From NCBI GenBank assembly GCA_017305665.1, contig JAFKKH010000009.1, positions 164,105 through 228,104 of the forward strand: a stretch of 64,000 nt of DNA, given 5' to 3'. This DNA comes from Hyphomicrobiales bacterium (lineage in GTDB: Bacteria; Pseudomonadota; Alphaproteobacteria; Rhizobiales; Xanthobacteraceae). The notes beneath the pieces were generated by a model that ran no database searches, had not been told where the DNA came from, and saw only the letters and a list, made by a program, of their open reading frames with translations. Both the position numbers and the translations under genes were made by a program. Of this stretch, positions 7,997 through 17,859 are shown piece by piece. The stretch's first letter is position 1; the number at the start of each line of letters is the position of its first letter.

Positions 7997-10873
7997 TTGC
8001 GTCCGATCAGGTGGCTTGCGCCGCTCGCGCTGGCCCTCATGATTTTCGTGGCCGCATCACCGGCACATGCGATCGACGCCGTCAGCGTCCGTAGCGACGC
8101 GCCTGCTATCGACCTCACCGCTGTCCTCGATCATCAGCACAGCGACACCGACCGCATCCAGGTCTCCACCGCGCCCGGCACCGACGGCATCGTCCGCCGC
8201 GTCGAGGTGCGCGCGCGAGAAGGCGGCCAGAACTGGGTGGTGTTCGCGCTCGCCAACAACACCGACGACCAGCTCGACCGCCTGATCGTCGCGCCGCACT
8301 ACCGCATCGTGTCGTCGGGATTGCTCTGGCCCGACCTCGGCCAGTCGCGCATCGCGACCATCACGCCATCGACCGGCGATCGCCCCGAGCGGCAGGAGAG
8401 TGCCACCGCCGACGTTTTCCGCGTCACGCTCGATCCCGGCGCCGTCATCACTTTCGTCGTCGAGTTGCGCACCGACAAGCTGCCGCAGCTCTATCTGTGG
8501 GAACCCGACGCCTACAAGGACAAGGTCAACTCCTTCACCCTGTATCAGGGCATCGTCATCGGCATCTCGGGCCTGCTGGCGCTGGTGCTCACGATCCTGT
8601 TCGTGGTCAAGGGCAGCATCATGTTCCCCGCCGCCGCCGCACTGGCCTGGGCGGTGCTGGTCTATATCGGCGTCGATTTCGGCTTCTGGGGCAAGGTGCT
8701 GGACATGTCGGCCGGCGCCGAGCGGATCTGGCGCGCGTCCGGCGAAGCAATGCTCTCGGCAACGCTGCTGGTGTTCCTGTTCGCCTATCTCAACCTCAAC
8801 CGCTGGCACGTCCGCTATTCGCACATCACCCTTGGCTGGCTCGCATTCCTCGGCTCGCTGGTGGCGCTCGCGCTGTTCGATCCGGCAGTCGCCTCCGGCA
8901 TCGCGCGGATCTCGCTGGCGCTGATCGCGGTATTCGGCTTCGCCCTGATCGTCTATCTCTCGACCCATGGCTTCGATCGCGCGGTGCTGCTGATCCCGAC
9001 CTGGTTCCTGCTGGTGGTGTGGGTCGGCGCGGCCGCGATGACGGTCGAGGGCAGCGTCACCAACGATATCGTCGGTCCCGCGCTGCTCGGCGGCCTCGTG
9101 CTGATCGTGATGCTGATCGGCTTCACGGTGATGCAGCACGCCTTTGCGGGCGGCGGTGCCACCACCGGCGTCGTCTCCGACGTGGAGCGCCGCGCGCTGG
9201 CGCTGACCGGCTCCGGCGATCTGATCTGGGACTGGGACGTGTCCGCCGACAAGGTCTTCACCAGCCCCGAAACCGAACATCTCCTCGGCCTCAAGCGCGG
9301 CACGCTCGAAGGCCCGGCGGCCAACTGGCTCGAGGTGCTGCACCCGCTCGACCAGGACCGCTTCCGTGCCGCGCTCGACAGCGTGCTCGATCAGCGCCGC
9401 GGACGCCTGGTGCAGGATTTCCGGCTGCGCACACCGGACGGGCACTTCATGTGGTTCGCGCTGAAGGCGCGCCCGGTGGTCGGCTCCGACGGCGAGGTCG
9501 CCCGCGTGGTGGGCACGTTGACCGATGTCACCGAAACCAAGAACGCCGAAGAGCGGATGCTGCACGACTCCGTGCACGACAACCTGACCGGCCTGCCCAA
9601 CCGCAAGCTGTTCATGGACCGCCTCAACGCGGTCGCGACGTTCGCCAAAACCATGCCGAACCTGCGACCGACCTTGATGGTGATTGATCTCGACCGCTTC
9701 AAGCAGGTCAACGATTCCGTCGGCATCGCGGTGGGCGACTCGATCCTGCTGACGCTGGCGCGGCGGCTGACGCGCATCCTGAAACCGCAGGACACGCTGG
9801 CGCGGCTCGCCGGCGACCAGTTCGGCCTGATCCTGCTGTCGGAGCAGGACCCCGCGCGCATCACCGCCTTCGCCGAAACCATCCGCAAGACCATCCGCGC
9901 ACCGATCGCCTTCAACGACCGCGAGATCTTCCTGACGGCGTCGATCGGATTAGCGCTCAGCGATCCGCAGACTCAACTGACGGACGAGATCATCAAGGAC
10001 GCCGAGCTTGCGATGTATCACTCCAAGCGCATCGGCGGCGACCGCATCGACGTCTACAAGCCTGCGATGCGCGCGCGCAAGACCGACCGCTTGACGCTGG
10101 AATCGGAATTGCGGCGCGCCATCGAGCGCAAGGAGATCACCATCCTCTATCAGCCGATCGTGCGGCTTGAGGATCGCTCGATCGCCGGCTTCGAGGCGCT
10201 GGCGCGCTGGGATCATCCGAAACTCGGACGGATGGCGCCCGACGAATTCATCGCCATCGCCGAGGAGACCGGCCTGATCGTCGACCTCGGCATGTTCGTG
10301 ATGGACCAGACCGCGCGTCAGCTCGCGGTGTGGCAGCGCGCCATGCGCTCGCAGCACCCGATCTTCGCCAGCGTCAACGTCTCCTCGCGGCAGTTGCTGC
10401 GGCACGATCTGATCCACGACATCCGTACCGTGCTGTCGCGCTCGTCGATCGCACGCGGCACGCTGAAGCTGGAGCTGACGGAATCGCTGGTGATGGAGAA
10501 TCCGGAGCACGCCGCCCAGATGCTGCAGCGGATCCGCGAACTCGGCACCGGGCTGTCGCTCGACGACTTCGGCACCGGACATTCCTCGCTGTCCTATCTG
10601 CAGCGCTTCCCGTTCGACACCATCAAGATCGACCAGTCGTTCGTCCGCACCACCAGCCGCGGCACGCGCCCCGTCATCCTGAAATCGATCATCGCGCTGG
10701 CACATGACCTCGGCATGGACGTGGTCGCCGAAGGCGCCGAGACCGACTCCGATGCGGTCGAGCTCTATCAGCTCGGTTGCGAATACGCGCAAGGATTTGC
10801 GTTCGGCGAACCGATGGATGCCGATGCCGCCATGCGGCTTCTCACCGACGAGCGGCTCGAAGCGGCGAGCTAG
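7997..10873 (+). CDS. Membrane PAS-GGDEF-EAL protein, probable c-di-GMP phosphodiesterase
   Basis: Large sensor for cyclic-di-GMP turnover. In order: signal peptide (MRPIRWLAPLALALMIFVAASPAHA), a periplasmic domain to about residue 175, about seven transmembrane helices (to about 390), PAS (about 410-515), GGDEF and EAL. The GGDEF signature reads AGDQF, so cyclase activity is unlikely. The EAL domain keeps GFEALARW, NVSSRQL, ELTES, DDFGTG, KIDQSF and EGAET, so it should hydrolyse c-di-GMP. I prefer the TTG at 7997, 7 bases after GGGGA and directly before the signal peptide; the frame is open to a GTG at 7910. Confidence 0.88.
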   Translation: MRPIRWLAPLALALMIFVAASPAHAIDAVSVRSDAPAIDLTAVLDHQHSDTDRIQVSTAPGTDGIVRRVEVRAREGGQNWVVFALANNTDDQLDRLIVAPHYRIVSSGLLWPDLGQSRIATITPSTGDRPERQESATADVFRVTLDPGAVITFVVELRTDKLPQLYLWEPDAYKDKVNSFTLYQGIVIGISGLLALVLTILFVVKGSIMFPAAAALAWAVLVYIGVDFGFWGKVLDMSAGAERIWRASGEAMLSATLLVFLFAYLNLNRWHVRYSHITLGWLAFLGSLVALALFDPAVASGIARISLALIAVFGFALIVYLSTHGFDRAVLLIPTWFLLVVWVGAAAMTVEGSVTNDIVGPALLGGLVLIVMLIGFTVMQHAFAGGGATTGVVSDVERRALALTGSGDLIWDWDVSADKVFTSPETEHLLGLKRGTLEGPAANWLEVLHPLDQDRFRAALDSVLDQRRGRLVQDFRLRTPDGHFMWFALKARPVVGSDGEVARVVGTLTDVTETKNAEERMLHDSVHDNLTGLPNRKLFMDRLNAVATFAKTMPNLRPTLMVIDLDRFKQVNDSVGIAVGDSILLTLARRLTRILKPQDTLARLAGDQFGLILLSEQDPARITAFAETIRKTIRAPIAFNDREIFLTASIGLALSDPQTQLTDEIIKDAELAMYHSKRIGGDRIDVYKPAMRARKTDRLTLESELRRAIERKEITILYQPIVRLEDRSIAGFEALARWDHPKLGRMAPDEFIAIAEETGLIVDLGMFVMDQTARQLAVWQRAMRSQHPIFASVNVSSRQLLRHDLIHDIRTVLSRSSIARGTLKLELTESLVMENPEHAAQMLQRIRELGTGLSLDDFGTGHSSLSYLQRFPFDTIKIDQSFVRTTSRGTRPVILKSIIALAHDLGMDVVAEGAETDSDAVELYQLGCEYAQGFAFGEPMDADAAMRLLTDERLEAAS

Positions 10874-10959
10874 GCCAGGCGAACCTCACGACGATTTATA
10901 TGAATCCATGCCCGTGATGAGCACGAGCATGACGCAGTCGTTTCGCGGAAGAAGACGAC

Positions 10960-11610
10960 TCAGGCGTGGCCGGCGTCGTTCGACAACATGCCGGGATCGA
11001 TGCCGATTTTGTGCAGCGCCCGGTTGTATTTGTCCTCGACATCGCGGCCGAAGATGAGGTCGGGATCGGCCGGGCAATGCAGCCATCCATTACTCTGGAT
11101 CTCGGTCTCGAGTTGCCCCGGTGCCCATCCGGCGTAACCGAGCGCCAGCATCGCATGTTTCGGGCCCGCGCCCTTCGCGATGGCTTTCAGGATATCGACC
11201 GTCGCGGTCAGGCAGATGCCGTCATCGATCGGCAGCGTGGCGTCCTCGATGAAGAAATCGCTCGAATGCAACACGAAGCCGCGCCCGGTCTCGACCGGAC
11301 CACCCTTCATCACCTTCATCGCCTCGGCGGTCTCCGGCAATTTGATCTGATCGGATGTCTTGATGATGTCGAGCTGCACGAGCAGATCGGTGAAATCGAT
11401 GCTGCCGGCGGGACGGTTCACGATGATACCCATCGCGCCTTCCGACGAATGCGCGCAAACATAGATCACCGAGCGCGCGAACCGCTCGTCTTCCATGACC
11501 GGCATCGCGATCAGCAACTGGCCATCCAGATAACCCTGACCGACGACGTCGTCATTTGCGTCGATCGCCCTGGAGCGGCCATTTCCTGGCCCTTTTCGTG
11601 CTGGATTCAT
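10960..11610 (-). CDS. YqgE/AlgH family protein
   Basis: 216-residue YqgE (UPF0301) protein. Diagnostic parts: [30 protein letters not shown] near the start, [11 protein letters not shown], then [15 protein letters not shown] and [13 protein letters not shown]. The family has a known fold, but its molecular role remains vague; AlgH has been linked to transcriptional control of alginate in Pseudomonas. The ATG at 11610 is chosen over an extension to 11802, which would run across the divergent promoter region. Convergent with the GGDEF-EAL gene. Confidence 0.9.
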   Translation of the reverse strand: MNPARKGPGNGRSRAIDANDDVVGQGYLDGQLLIAMPVMEDERFARSVIYVCAHSSEGAMGIIVNRPAGSIDFTDLLVQLDIIKTSDQIKLPETAEAMKVMKGGPVETGRGFVLHSSDFFIEDATLPIDDGICLTATVDILKAIAKGAGPKHAMLALGYAGWAPGQLETEIQSNGWLHCPADPDLIFGRDVEDKYNRALHKIGIDPGMLSNDAGHA

Positions 11611-11746
11611 CAGCAAACGACTCTCATGTTGCACCTTATCCTGATATTGGGTGCTAATTCTGTCAATCAACCATCCGGCTTGGTTCGAACGGCGGATCAC
11701 AAGCAATTCAATGGTTTGCCACAACGCCTGCCTGTAAAGACGTCGC

Positions 11747-12586
11747 ATGACCACCAGAGTTCCCCTCGCCGCCGCACCTTGCGTTGCCGCCGCACTGCTC
11801 ACGTCACTGTTGATCGTCCCCGCAACGGCTCAGGACGCCTCGCCATGGCAGCAGGAGAGCCACTCCGCGGTCCGCCTGCTCGCGGGTTCGCGCAGCGGCA
11901 CGGTGCTGCTCGGCGGAATCGCGTTTCAGCTTGAGCCGGGGTGGAAAACCTACTGGCGCACCCCGGGCGACTCCGGCGTGCCGCCGCGCTTCGACTTCTC
12001 CAAATCGGAAAACATCGACGCCGTCACCGTGCTGTGGCCAGCACCGTCGCAATTTCCCGATGGCGCGGGAGGACATTCGCTCGGCTACAAGAATCAGGTC
12101 GTGCTGCCGCTGCGCATCGTTGCCAAGAGCGCCGACAAGCCGATCAAGCTGCGCGCCACCATCGACTACGCCGTGTGCGAAAAGCTTTGCATTCCCATTC
12201 AGGCCACCGTCGAGCTTCCCTTCTCGAGCGTCGCCAGCACCGAAGACAGCGCGCTGTCCGCAGCGCTCGATACCGTGCCGAAGCCGGCCCAGATCGGCGA
12301 CCCGAACCCTGTGACCATCCGCGATGTCAAACGCGAGGGAAAATCCGAGGTCGTGGTCGACGTCACGACGCAGAACCCAAAGGACGACGTGCATCTGTTC
12401 GTCGAAGGCCCGACGCCGGACTGGGCGCTGCCAATTCCGAAGCCCGTTCATGCACCGCCGGGCGTGAAGCGGTTTGTGTTCCAGCTTGATGGCCTGCCAC
12501 CCAACACGGATCCGGTGGGTGCGGCGCTCAAACTGACGCTGGTCGGCGGCACGCGCGCCTATGAATTCAATATCAACCTGGATTGA
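11747..12586 (+). CDS. Periplasmic DsbD-alpha-like protein
   Basis: 279-residue exported protein with an N-terminal signal peptide ending near VPATAQDA. The body matches the N-terminal (alpha) domain of thiol:disulfide interchange protein DsbD, including [20 protein letters not shown] and a cysteine pair in VCEKLCIP at about residue 143. It has no membrane DsbD-beta or thioredoxin-like gamma domain, so it is a stand-alone periplasmic domain that may take electrons from a separate CcdA/ScsB-like partner. That last point is inference. Divergent from yqgE across 136 bases. Confidence 0.83.
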   Translation: MTTRVPLAAAPCVAAALLTSLLIVPATAQDASPWQQESHSAVRLLAGSRSGTVLLGGIAFQLEPGWKTYWRTPGDSGVPPRFDFSKSENIDAVTVLWPAPSQFPDGAGGHSLGYKNQVVLPLRIVAKSADKPIKLRATIDYAVCEKLCIPIQATVELPFSSVASTEDSALSAALDTVPKPAQIGDPNPVTIRDVKREGKSEVVVDVTTQNPKDDVHLFVEGPTPDWALPIPKPVHAPPGVKRFVFQLDGLPPNTDPVGAALKLTLVGGTRAYEFNINLD

Positions 12587-12701
12587 CTGACGAATTCCCG
12601 GCCGTGACGAAGCCGGCGTTGCGGCCTCACCCAACAAAATCTTAACGAATCGTTGCTAGGCCGAACGCTCGCCGTATCTCGCGCGGCACGAGGATTTTGC
12701 T

Positions 12702-14075
12702 GTGGCCGTCACAGACACCCAATCTGCACCCGCCTCGCGATCGCCCGGTGTGATCGCACGGCTGCGTGCGATGCTGGGTGATTCCAGCGAAGCCTCGCTG
12801 ACCAAGCGCCTCGCCGGCACCATCTTCATCATTCGCGTCATCAGCGCCGGCCTCGCCTACGTCGCGCAGATCCTGCTGGCGCGCTGGATGGGCACATCCG
12901 ACTACGGCGTCTATGTCTACGTTTGGACCTGGGTGCTGTTGCTCGGCAGCATGATGGACTTCGGCACCTCGGCATCGGCGCAGAAGATCATTCCGGAATA
13001 TCGCGCCAGCGGCGACGATGCGTTGCTGCGCGGATTTCTCATCGGCAGCCGCTGGATGACGTTCATCGTCTCCTCGCTGGTTTCGCTGCTGCTCGCCTAT
13101 CTCGTGACGATGTTGTCGCCGTGGCTCGATCCGGCGAGCGTGATGCCGCTCTATCTCGGCTGCCTGATCCTGCCGGCCTTCGTCGTCGCCAACATGCAGG
13201 ACGGCATTGCGCGCTCCCACGACTGGATGCGGCTCGGGCTGATGCCGCAATTCATCGTGCGCCAGTCGCTGATCATCGGCTTCACCGCCGGCGCGTTCGT
13301 GCTCGGCTTTCGTCTCAGCGCCACGATCGCAATGCTGGCCAGCGCAGCCGCGGTGTGGTTCGCCATGATCGGCCAGATGATCGTGCTCAACCGCCGACTC
13401 GACAGCGTCGTGACGTCGGGGCCCAAGGCCTACGATTTCCGCGGCTGGCTCTCGGTCTCGCTGCCGATTCTGCTGGTCGAGAGCTTCTATCTGCTGCTGT
13501 CCTACACCGACGTGCTGGTGCTGCAGCAGTTCCGGCCTTCCGAAGAAGTCGGCATCTATTTCGCCGTGATCAAGACGCTGGTGCTGGTCTCGTTCATCCA
13601 CTACGCGATGTCGGCAACCACCGCGCACCGCTTCACCGAATATCATGCGGCCGGCGACCGCGAGCGGCTCGCGGCCTATGTCGCACATGCGATCAAGTGG
13701 ACGTTCTGGCCATCGCTCGCAGCGACTCTGGTGCTGCTGGCGCTCGGCAAGCCGCTGCTATGGCTGTTCGGCCCGCAATTCGTCACCGGCTACAGCATCA
13801 TGTTCATTGCCGCGATCGGACTGGTGGTCCGCGCAGCGATCGGCCCGGTCGAACGCCTGCTCAACATGCTCGGCCATCAGCACGCCTGCGCGGGAGCCTA
13901 TGCGCTGGCCTTCGGCATGAACGTGGCGCTCTGCTTCGCGCTGGTGCCGCGCTATGGCGGCCACGGCGCTGCCGCCGCGACCTCGATCTCGCTGGTGTTC
14001 GAAACGATCCTGCTGTTCTGGATCGTCCGCCAAAAGCTCGGCCTGCACGTGCTGGTATTCGGGAAGAAAAGCTAG
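12702..14075 (+). CDS. Polysaccharide flippase (Wzx/MATE-like)
   Basis: 457-residue polytopic protein with about 12-14 hydrophobic helices and the early motif GTIFIIRVISAGLAYVAQILLARWMGTSDYGVYVYVW, typical of oligosaccharide/lipopolysaccharide flippases that move undecaprenyl-linked glycans across the inner membrane. The start is GTG at 12702 with GAGG about 9 bases upstream. No glycosyltransferase lies next to it, so the substrate pathway is not shown. Convergent with the dehydrogenase gene. Confidence 0.88.
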   Translation: MAVTDTQSAPASRSPGVIARLRAMLGDSSEASLTKRLAGTIFIIRVISAGLAYVAQILLARWMGTSDYGVYVYVWTWVLLLGSMMDFGTSASAQKIIPEYRASGDDALLRGFLIGSRWMTFIVSSLVSLLLAYLVTMLSPWLDPASVMPLYLGCLILPAFVVANMQDGIARSHDWMRLGLMPQFIVRQSLIIGFTAGAFVLGFRLSATIAMLASAAAVWFAMIGQMIVLNRRLDSVVTSGPKAYDFRGWLSVSLPILLVESFYLLLSYTDVLVLQQFRPSEEVGIYFAVIKTLVLVSFIHYAMSATTAHRFTEYHAAGDRERLAAYVAHAIKWTFWPSLAATLVLLALGKPLLWLFGPQFVTGYSIMFIAAIGLVVRAAIGPVERLLNMLGHQHACAGAYALAFGMNVALCFALVPRYGGHGAAAATSISLVFETILLFWIVRQKLGLHVLVFGKKS

Positions 14076-14083
14076 GTGAGATC

Positions 14084-14113
14084 CTTCCCTCTCCCCTGCG
14101 AGAGAGAGGGAAG
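14084..14113. terminator. Hairpin repeat between convergent genes
   Basis: Stem CTTCCCTCTC / GAGAGGGAAG, a member of the CCTCTCCCC-type repeat class also seen at 2296. It lies in the 54-base gap between the convergent flippase and dehydrogenase genes and can act as a terminator in both directions. Confidence 0.55.
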
Positions 14114-14129
14114 AAGAACGACCGGCCGC

Positions 14130-14918
14130 TTATTCCGCGGTCCAGCCGCCGTCGATCGACAGGTTGGAGCCGGTGATCTGCGCGGCATCATCGCCGCACA
14201 GGAACAGCGCCAAGGCTGCAACCTGCTCCACCGTGACGAATTCCTTGGTCGGCTGCGCGTCCAGCAGCACATCGTTGATGACCTGCTCCTTGGTCATGTT
14301 GCGCGCCTTCATGGTGTCGGGAATCTGCTTCTCGACCAGCGGCGTCCAGACATAGCCGGGGCTGATGCAATTGCAGGTGATCTTGTGGGTCGCGACCTCC
14401 AGCGCCACGGTCTTCGTGAGGCCGGCGATGCCGTGCTTGGCGGAGACGTAGGCCGACTTGAAGGGCGACGCCACCAGCGAGTGCGCCGAGGCGGTGTTGA
14501 TGATGCGGCCCCAGCCGCGCTTTTTCATGCCGGGCACGGCGGCGCGGATGGCATGGAAGGCCGACGACAGGTTGATCGCGATGATCGCATCCCATTTCTC
14601 GACCGGGAATTCCTCGATCGGCGACACGAACTGGATGCCGGCATTGTTGACGAGGATGTCGACGGAGCCGAAGGTCTTCTCGCCGAGCGCGATCATCTCC
14701 GCGATCTCCGCGCCCTTGGTCATGTCGGCCGGCGAATAGATCGCCTTGACCTTGAAGTCGGTCTCGATGGCGGAGCGCTCTTTTTCAATATCGGCCGGGG
14801 CGCCGAATCCGTTGATCACCACATTGGCGCCGGCGCCCGCGAAGGCGCGCGCATAGGCGAGACCGATTCCGCTGGTGGATCCCGTCACAACCGCCGTCTT
14901 GCCTTTCAGATTGGTCAT
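14130..14918 (-). CDS. bdhA: 3-hydroxybutyrate dehydrogenase (SDR family)
   Basis: 262-residue short-chain dehydrogenase. Nucleotide site TGSTSGIGLAYARAFA near the N-terminus, NNAGIQ, catalytic Ser in INTASAHSL and YVSAKHG (Tyr-Lys). IQFVSPIEEFPVEKWD and the C-terminal SIDGGWTAE are characteristic of D-beta-hydroxybutyrate dehydrogenases, which convert 3-hydroxybutyrate and NAD to acetoacetate in PHB and ketone-body use. Downstream of and co-directional with the patatin gene, 61 bases apart. Substrate assignment is by family resemblance. Confidence 0.87.
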   Translation of the reverse strand: MTNLKGKTAVVTGSTSGIGLAYARAFAGAGANVVINGFGAPADIEKERSAIETDFKVKAIYSPADMTKGAEIAEMIALGEKTFGSVDILVNNAGIQFVSPIEEFPVEKWDAIIAINLSSAFHAIRAAVPGMKKRGWGRIINTASAHSLVASPFKSAYVSAKHGIAGLTKTVALEVATHKITCNCISPGYVWTPLVEKQIPDTMKARNMTKEQVINDVLLDAQPTKEFVTVEQVAALALFLCGDDAAQITGSNLSIDGGWTAE

Positions 14919-14979
14919 CGTCTTCTCCTGTTTGATCCAGCCGTCGTACCCGGGTTCTGCGAAAGTTATTTGGCGAAAG

Positions 14980-16140
14980 TTATTTGTAATCGTCGGCGGT
15001 GAGGTCGTAGGTCACCATGGTCTCGCCGTTCTGCGGCCGCTCGAGCCACTCCGGGTGACGCATCGACAGATCGACGTCATGCTCGCCGGACGACCAGTGC
15101 TCGACCATGTTAAGGCGCGAGAAGTCGTAGTCCTTTGACGACGCTTCGTAATTCTTGCGGCGGTAGATCAGGTGAACCACCGTGACGGTGTTCTCCTTGG
15201 CGGCCTTTTTCAGGAATTCGACCGAAGGATCGCCCTTGAGATTATCGGGCAGCTTCGAAATCAGGTCGCGGACCGCCTTGCGTGCGTTGTGGATCTGCTT
15301 GTTCTTGTCGGTGTTCATGCGGGTCCGGCTGGAATAGCGGATGTCCTTTTCGCGCTCGGCGGCTTCCAACAGCGTAGTCGGCAGCGGGCCCCGTGCGCTG
15401 AACAGGTCGACCTGGAAGATCAGGAGATCGGCCGCGGTCTCCTGGTCCAGCACGTAATCCAGCGGCGTATTGGTGGCGATGCCGCCGTCCCAGTAGTATT
15501 CGCCGTCGATCTCGATCGCGGGAAAACCGGGCGGCAGCGCGCCCGACGCCATGATGTGCTCCGGCCGGATCGTGCACTTGGTGTTATCGAAGTAGGTGAA
15601 GTTGCCGGTCGCGATATTGACGGCACCGACGCTGAGCCGCGTGGTCTTGGCGTTGATGCGATCGAAGTCCACCAACCGTTCCAGCGTCGCGCGCAGCGGC
15701 GCGGTGTCGTAGTAACTCAGGGATTGCGGATTGGCCGATGGCCAGAATTGCGCCGGCGGAAAGCGCGGCGTGAAGAAGCCGGGCACGCCGAACGCGGCGA
15801 TCATGGCCGCGCTGGTCTCGTTGAACAGGGAATGCACGCGCTCGTCCGACAGCACCGGCTGCCAGGGTACCGGCGACGAGGCCAGTTCCCAGAATTCCTT
15901 GAGACGCTCGACGCGCCGCTCGCGCGGATTGCCGGCGATGATCGCGGCGTTGATCGCCCCGATCGAGATACCGGCCACCCAGTCGGGCTCGAAATCATAG
16001 CGGCAGAGCGCCTGATAGGCGCCGGCCTGATAGGAGCCGAGCGCGCCGCCCCCCTGCAAGACCAGCACGCGGCGGGCCTTTGCCGGGATCGAGACGTCGG
16101 ACGAGGATGAGGCTTCTGACGAGGGAGACAGGGAATCCAT
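14980..16140 (-). CDS. Patatin-like phospholipase with DUF3734 C-terminus
   Basis: 386-residue lipid acyl hydrolase. The oxyanion loop is LQGGGALGSYQAGAYQAL, the nucleophile elbow GISIGAINAA (GxSxG) and the catalytic Asp YYWDGGIATNTPLD. The C-terminal third (RDLISKLPDNLK through VVHLIYRRKNYEASSKDYDFS) matches DUF3734, common in rhizobial patatins. It is next to bdhA; patatin-bdhA pairs recur in this group and suggest lipid or PHB metabolism. I use the ATG at 16140; the frame extends to 16206. Confidence 0.9.
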   Translation of the reverse strand: MDSLSPSSEASSSSDVSIPAKARRVLVLQGGGALGSYQAGAYQALCRYDFEPDWVAGISIGAINAAIIAGNPRERRVERLKEFWELASSPVPWQPVLSDERVHSLFNETSAAMIAAFGVPGFFTPRFPPAQFWPSANPQSLSYYDTAPLRATLERLVDFDRINAKTTRLSVGAVNIATGNFTYFDNTKCTIRPEHIMASGALPPGFPAIEIDGEYYWDGGIATNTPLDYVLDQETAADLLIFQVDLFSARGPLPTTLLEAAEREKDIRYSSRTRMNTDKNKQIHNARKAVRDLISKLPDNLKGDPSVEFLKKAAKENTVTVVHLIYRRKNYEASSKDYDFSRLNMVEHWSSGEHDVDLSMRHPEWLERPQNGETMVTYDLTADDYK

Positions 16141-16240
16141 GACGAACGCCGCCGACAAATACCGGGAACCTGGCGGAACCGTGGCGTCAGTTCGCAACCG
16201 CGTCAATCAGCGCAAGGGATACCCCGGTATCACGCAACGG

Positions 16241-16747
16241 TTACCGTTCGTCGGTCGAGGCCAGCACCAGCGCCCAGAACACCTTGTATTTGGTGTTCGG
16301 CGCATAGGTCGCCGCGATACCCAGTTTGTTGACACCCTTCTTGAGCATGTTCTCGCGGTGATGGGGTGAATCGCGCCAGCCCGAAAACGCCTCGGCCAGA
16401 GTGTGATAGCCCGCCCCGATGTTCTCGACCGCCAGTGTGGCCGGATAGTGCGCGGACGCCAGCCGCTTGGGCAGCGTCCCAACCACGTCGTGATCCATCT
16501 TGTTGCGTTTGGCCATCGCCATGGACTGGGTTTCGGCCACCTGCATCAGGCCGGGATCGACCGTCACCGGACCGAGCCCGTTATTGGCGCGATAACCGGA
16601 GATCATGGACGCCGCGACGGCGGGATCGAGCTTGGCCCCGCCATGGGCCAAGTCGAGATAGAAGGCCGGCTGCTCCGGAGGAACATATTCGGCGGCGCAT
16701 CCGGCAAGCGCCAGAACGCCGAGAATCGCGGCAATGGTGCGGATCAT
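16241..16747 (-). CDS. CAP/SCP-domain lipoprotein
   Basis: 168-residue secreted protein with a lipobox (ILGVLALAGCAA), so probably lipid-anchored in the envelope. The rest is a CAP (SCP/PR1) domain: NGLGPVTVDPGLMQVAETQSMAMAKRNKMDHDV at the front and GYHTLAEAFSGWRDSPHHRENMLKKGVNKLGIA with the conserved His-containing helix. Bacterial CAP proteins are poorly characterised. Single gene. Confidence 0.87.
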   Translation of the reverse strand: MIRTIAAILGVLALAGCAAEYVPPEQPAFYLDLAHGGAKLDPAVAASMISGYRANNGLGPVTVDPGLMQVAETQSMAMAKRNKMDHDVVGTLPKRLASAHYPATLAVENIGAGYHTLAEAFSGWRDSPHHRENMLKKGVNKLGIAATYAPNTKYKVFWALVLASTDER

Positions 16748-16809
16748 CTGGATTTCCCCAAGTCAGCCAGCGTTGTTGCACACCAACCGTGGCTGAAAGG
16801 TGAACGATC

Positions 16810-17859
16810 TCAGGGTTGATCGGCAAAAATGCGGTAACGGCGGGGCTGCAGCCCGACGATATCGCCGCTGTGGAGTTCGCGGTCCCGCGGCGCATCGATC
16901 TCGATGACGGTTTCGCCCAGCCGTCCGGGCACCGCGATGTCGGCGCGCTGGATCGGGCCAAAGGTCCGCACCCTCCGCACCGTACCTTCGAGGCCGCCCC
17001 AGCCGGGCGCACTGACCTGCATGTCGTGGCGGCGAACGAACAGTTTCGACGGCCCCGCACTGCCACGCTCCGCGGCGATGTTCAGCGCGGTGTCGCCGAG
17101 CCGGACCACACCGTCATGAATTTCGACCGGCAGCACGATCGACTCGCCGATAAAGCCGTGCACGAACGCCGTCTCCGGATTGTCATAAACATCGCTCGGC
17201 GTGCCGACCTGCTCGATGCGGCCCTTGTCCATCACCACCACACGGTTGGCGACCTCCAGCGCCTCTTCCTGATCGTGGGTCACGAAGATCGAGGTGACGT
17301 TGATTTCCTCGTGCAGCGCGCGCAGCCAGGTGCGCAGCTCCTTGCGCACCTTGGCATCGAGCGCGCCGAACGGTTCGTCAAGCAGCAGGATGCGCGGCTC
17401 GATCGCCAGCGCGCGCGCCAAGGCCACGCGCTGACGCTGACCACCGGAGAGCTGACCGGGATAGCGATCAGCGAGCCAGTCGAGCTGAACGAGATCGAGC
17501 AATTCCTTGACGCGGGCACGGATTGCGGAGTCGGGCTTGCGAATGGCGCGTGGCTGCACCCGCAAGCCGAATGCGACGTTCTCGAACACCGTCATGTGCC
17601 GAAACAGCGCGTAGTGCTGGAAGACGAAACCGACCCCGCGCTCGCCCGCGCCGCGCGCCAGCGCATTCTGGCCATCGAACGACACCTCGCCGGCATCCGG
17701 CCAGTCGAGACCCGCGATGATGCGCAGCAGCGTGGTCTTGCCGGATCCTGACGGCCCGAGCAGCGCCAGCAGTTCGCCGCTGCGAATCTTGAGATCGACA
17801 TGATCGAGCGCGGCAAACGCGCCGAACTTTTTCACCAGATTGCGGACTTCAATGGCCAT
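16810..17859 (-). CDS. cysA: Sulfate/thiosulfate ABC transporter ATP-binding protein
   Basis: 349-residue ATPase that powers sulfate import through CysTW. Walker [10 protein letters not shown] (about residue 37), signature [15 protein letters not shown], Walker [13 protein letters not shown], and a C-terminal regulatory domain from about residue 240. [27 protein letters not shown] at the start matches CysA. The ATG at 17859 overlaps the end of cysW by 11 bases, so the two are translationally coupled. Confidence 0.95.
   Translation of the reverse strand: MAIEVRNLVKKFGAFAALDHVDLKIRSGELLALLGPSGSGKTTLLRIIAGLDWPDAGEVSFDGQNALARGAGERGVGFVFQHYALFRHMTVFENVAFGLRVQPRAIRKPDSAIRARVKELLDLVQLDWLADRYPGQLSGGQRQRVALARALAIEPRILLLDEPFGALDAKVRKELRTWLRALHEEINVTSIFVTHDQEEALEVANRVVVMDKGRIEQVGTPSDVYDNPETAFVHGFIGESIVLPVEIHDGVVRLGDTALNIAAERGSAGPSKLFVRRHDMQVSAPGWGGLEGTVRRVRTFGPIQRADIAVPGRLGETVIEIDAPRDRELHSGDIVGLQPRRYRIFADQP

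Noticed and set aside
1845-9577. Long opposite-strand reading frames, such as those antisense to the ABC exporter and the GGDEF-EAL gene
   Set aside because: They mirror codon bias of the high-GC genes on the other strand, are rich in Arg, Ala, His and Asp, and match no protein family.
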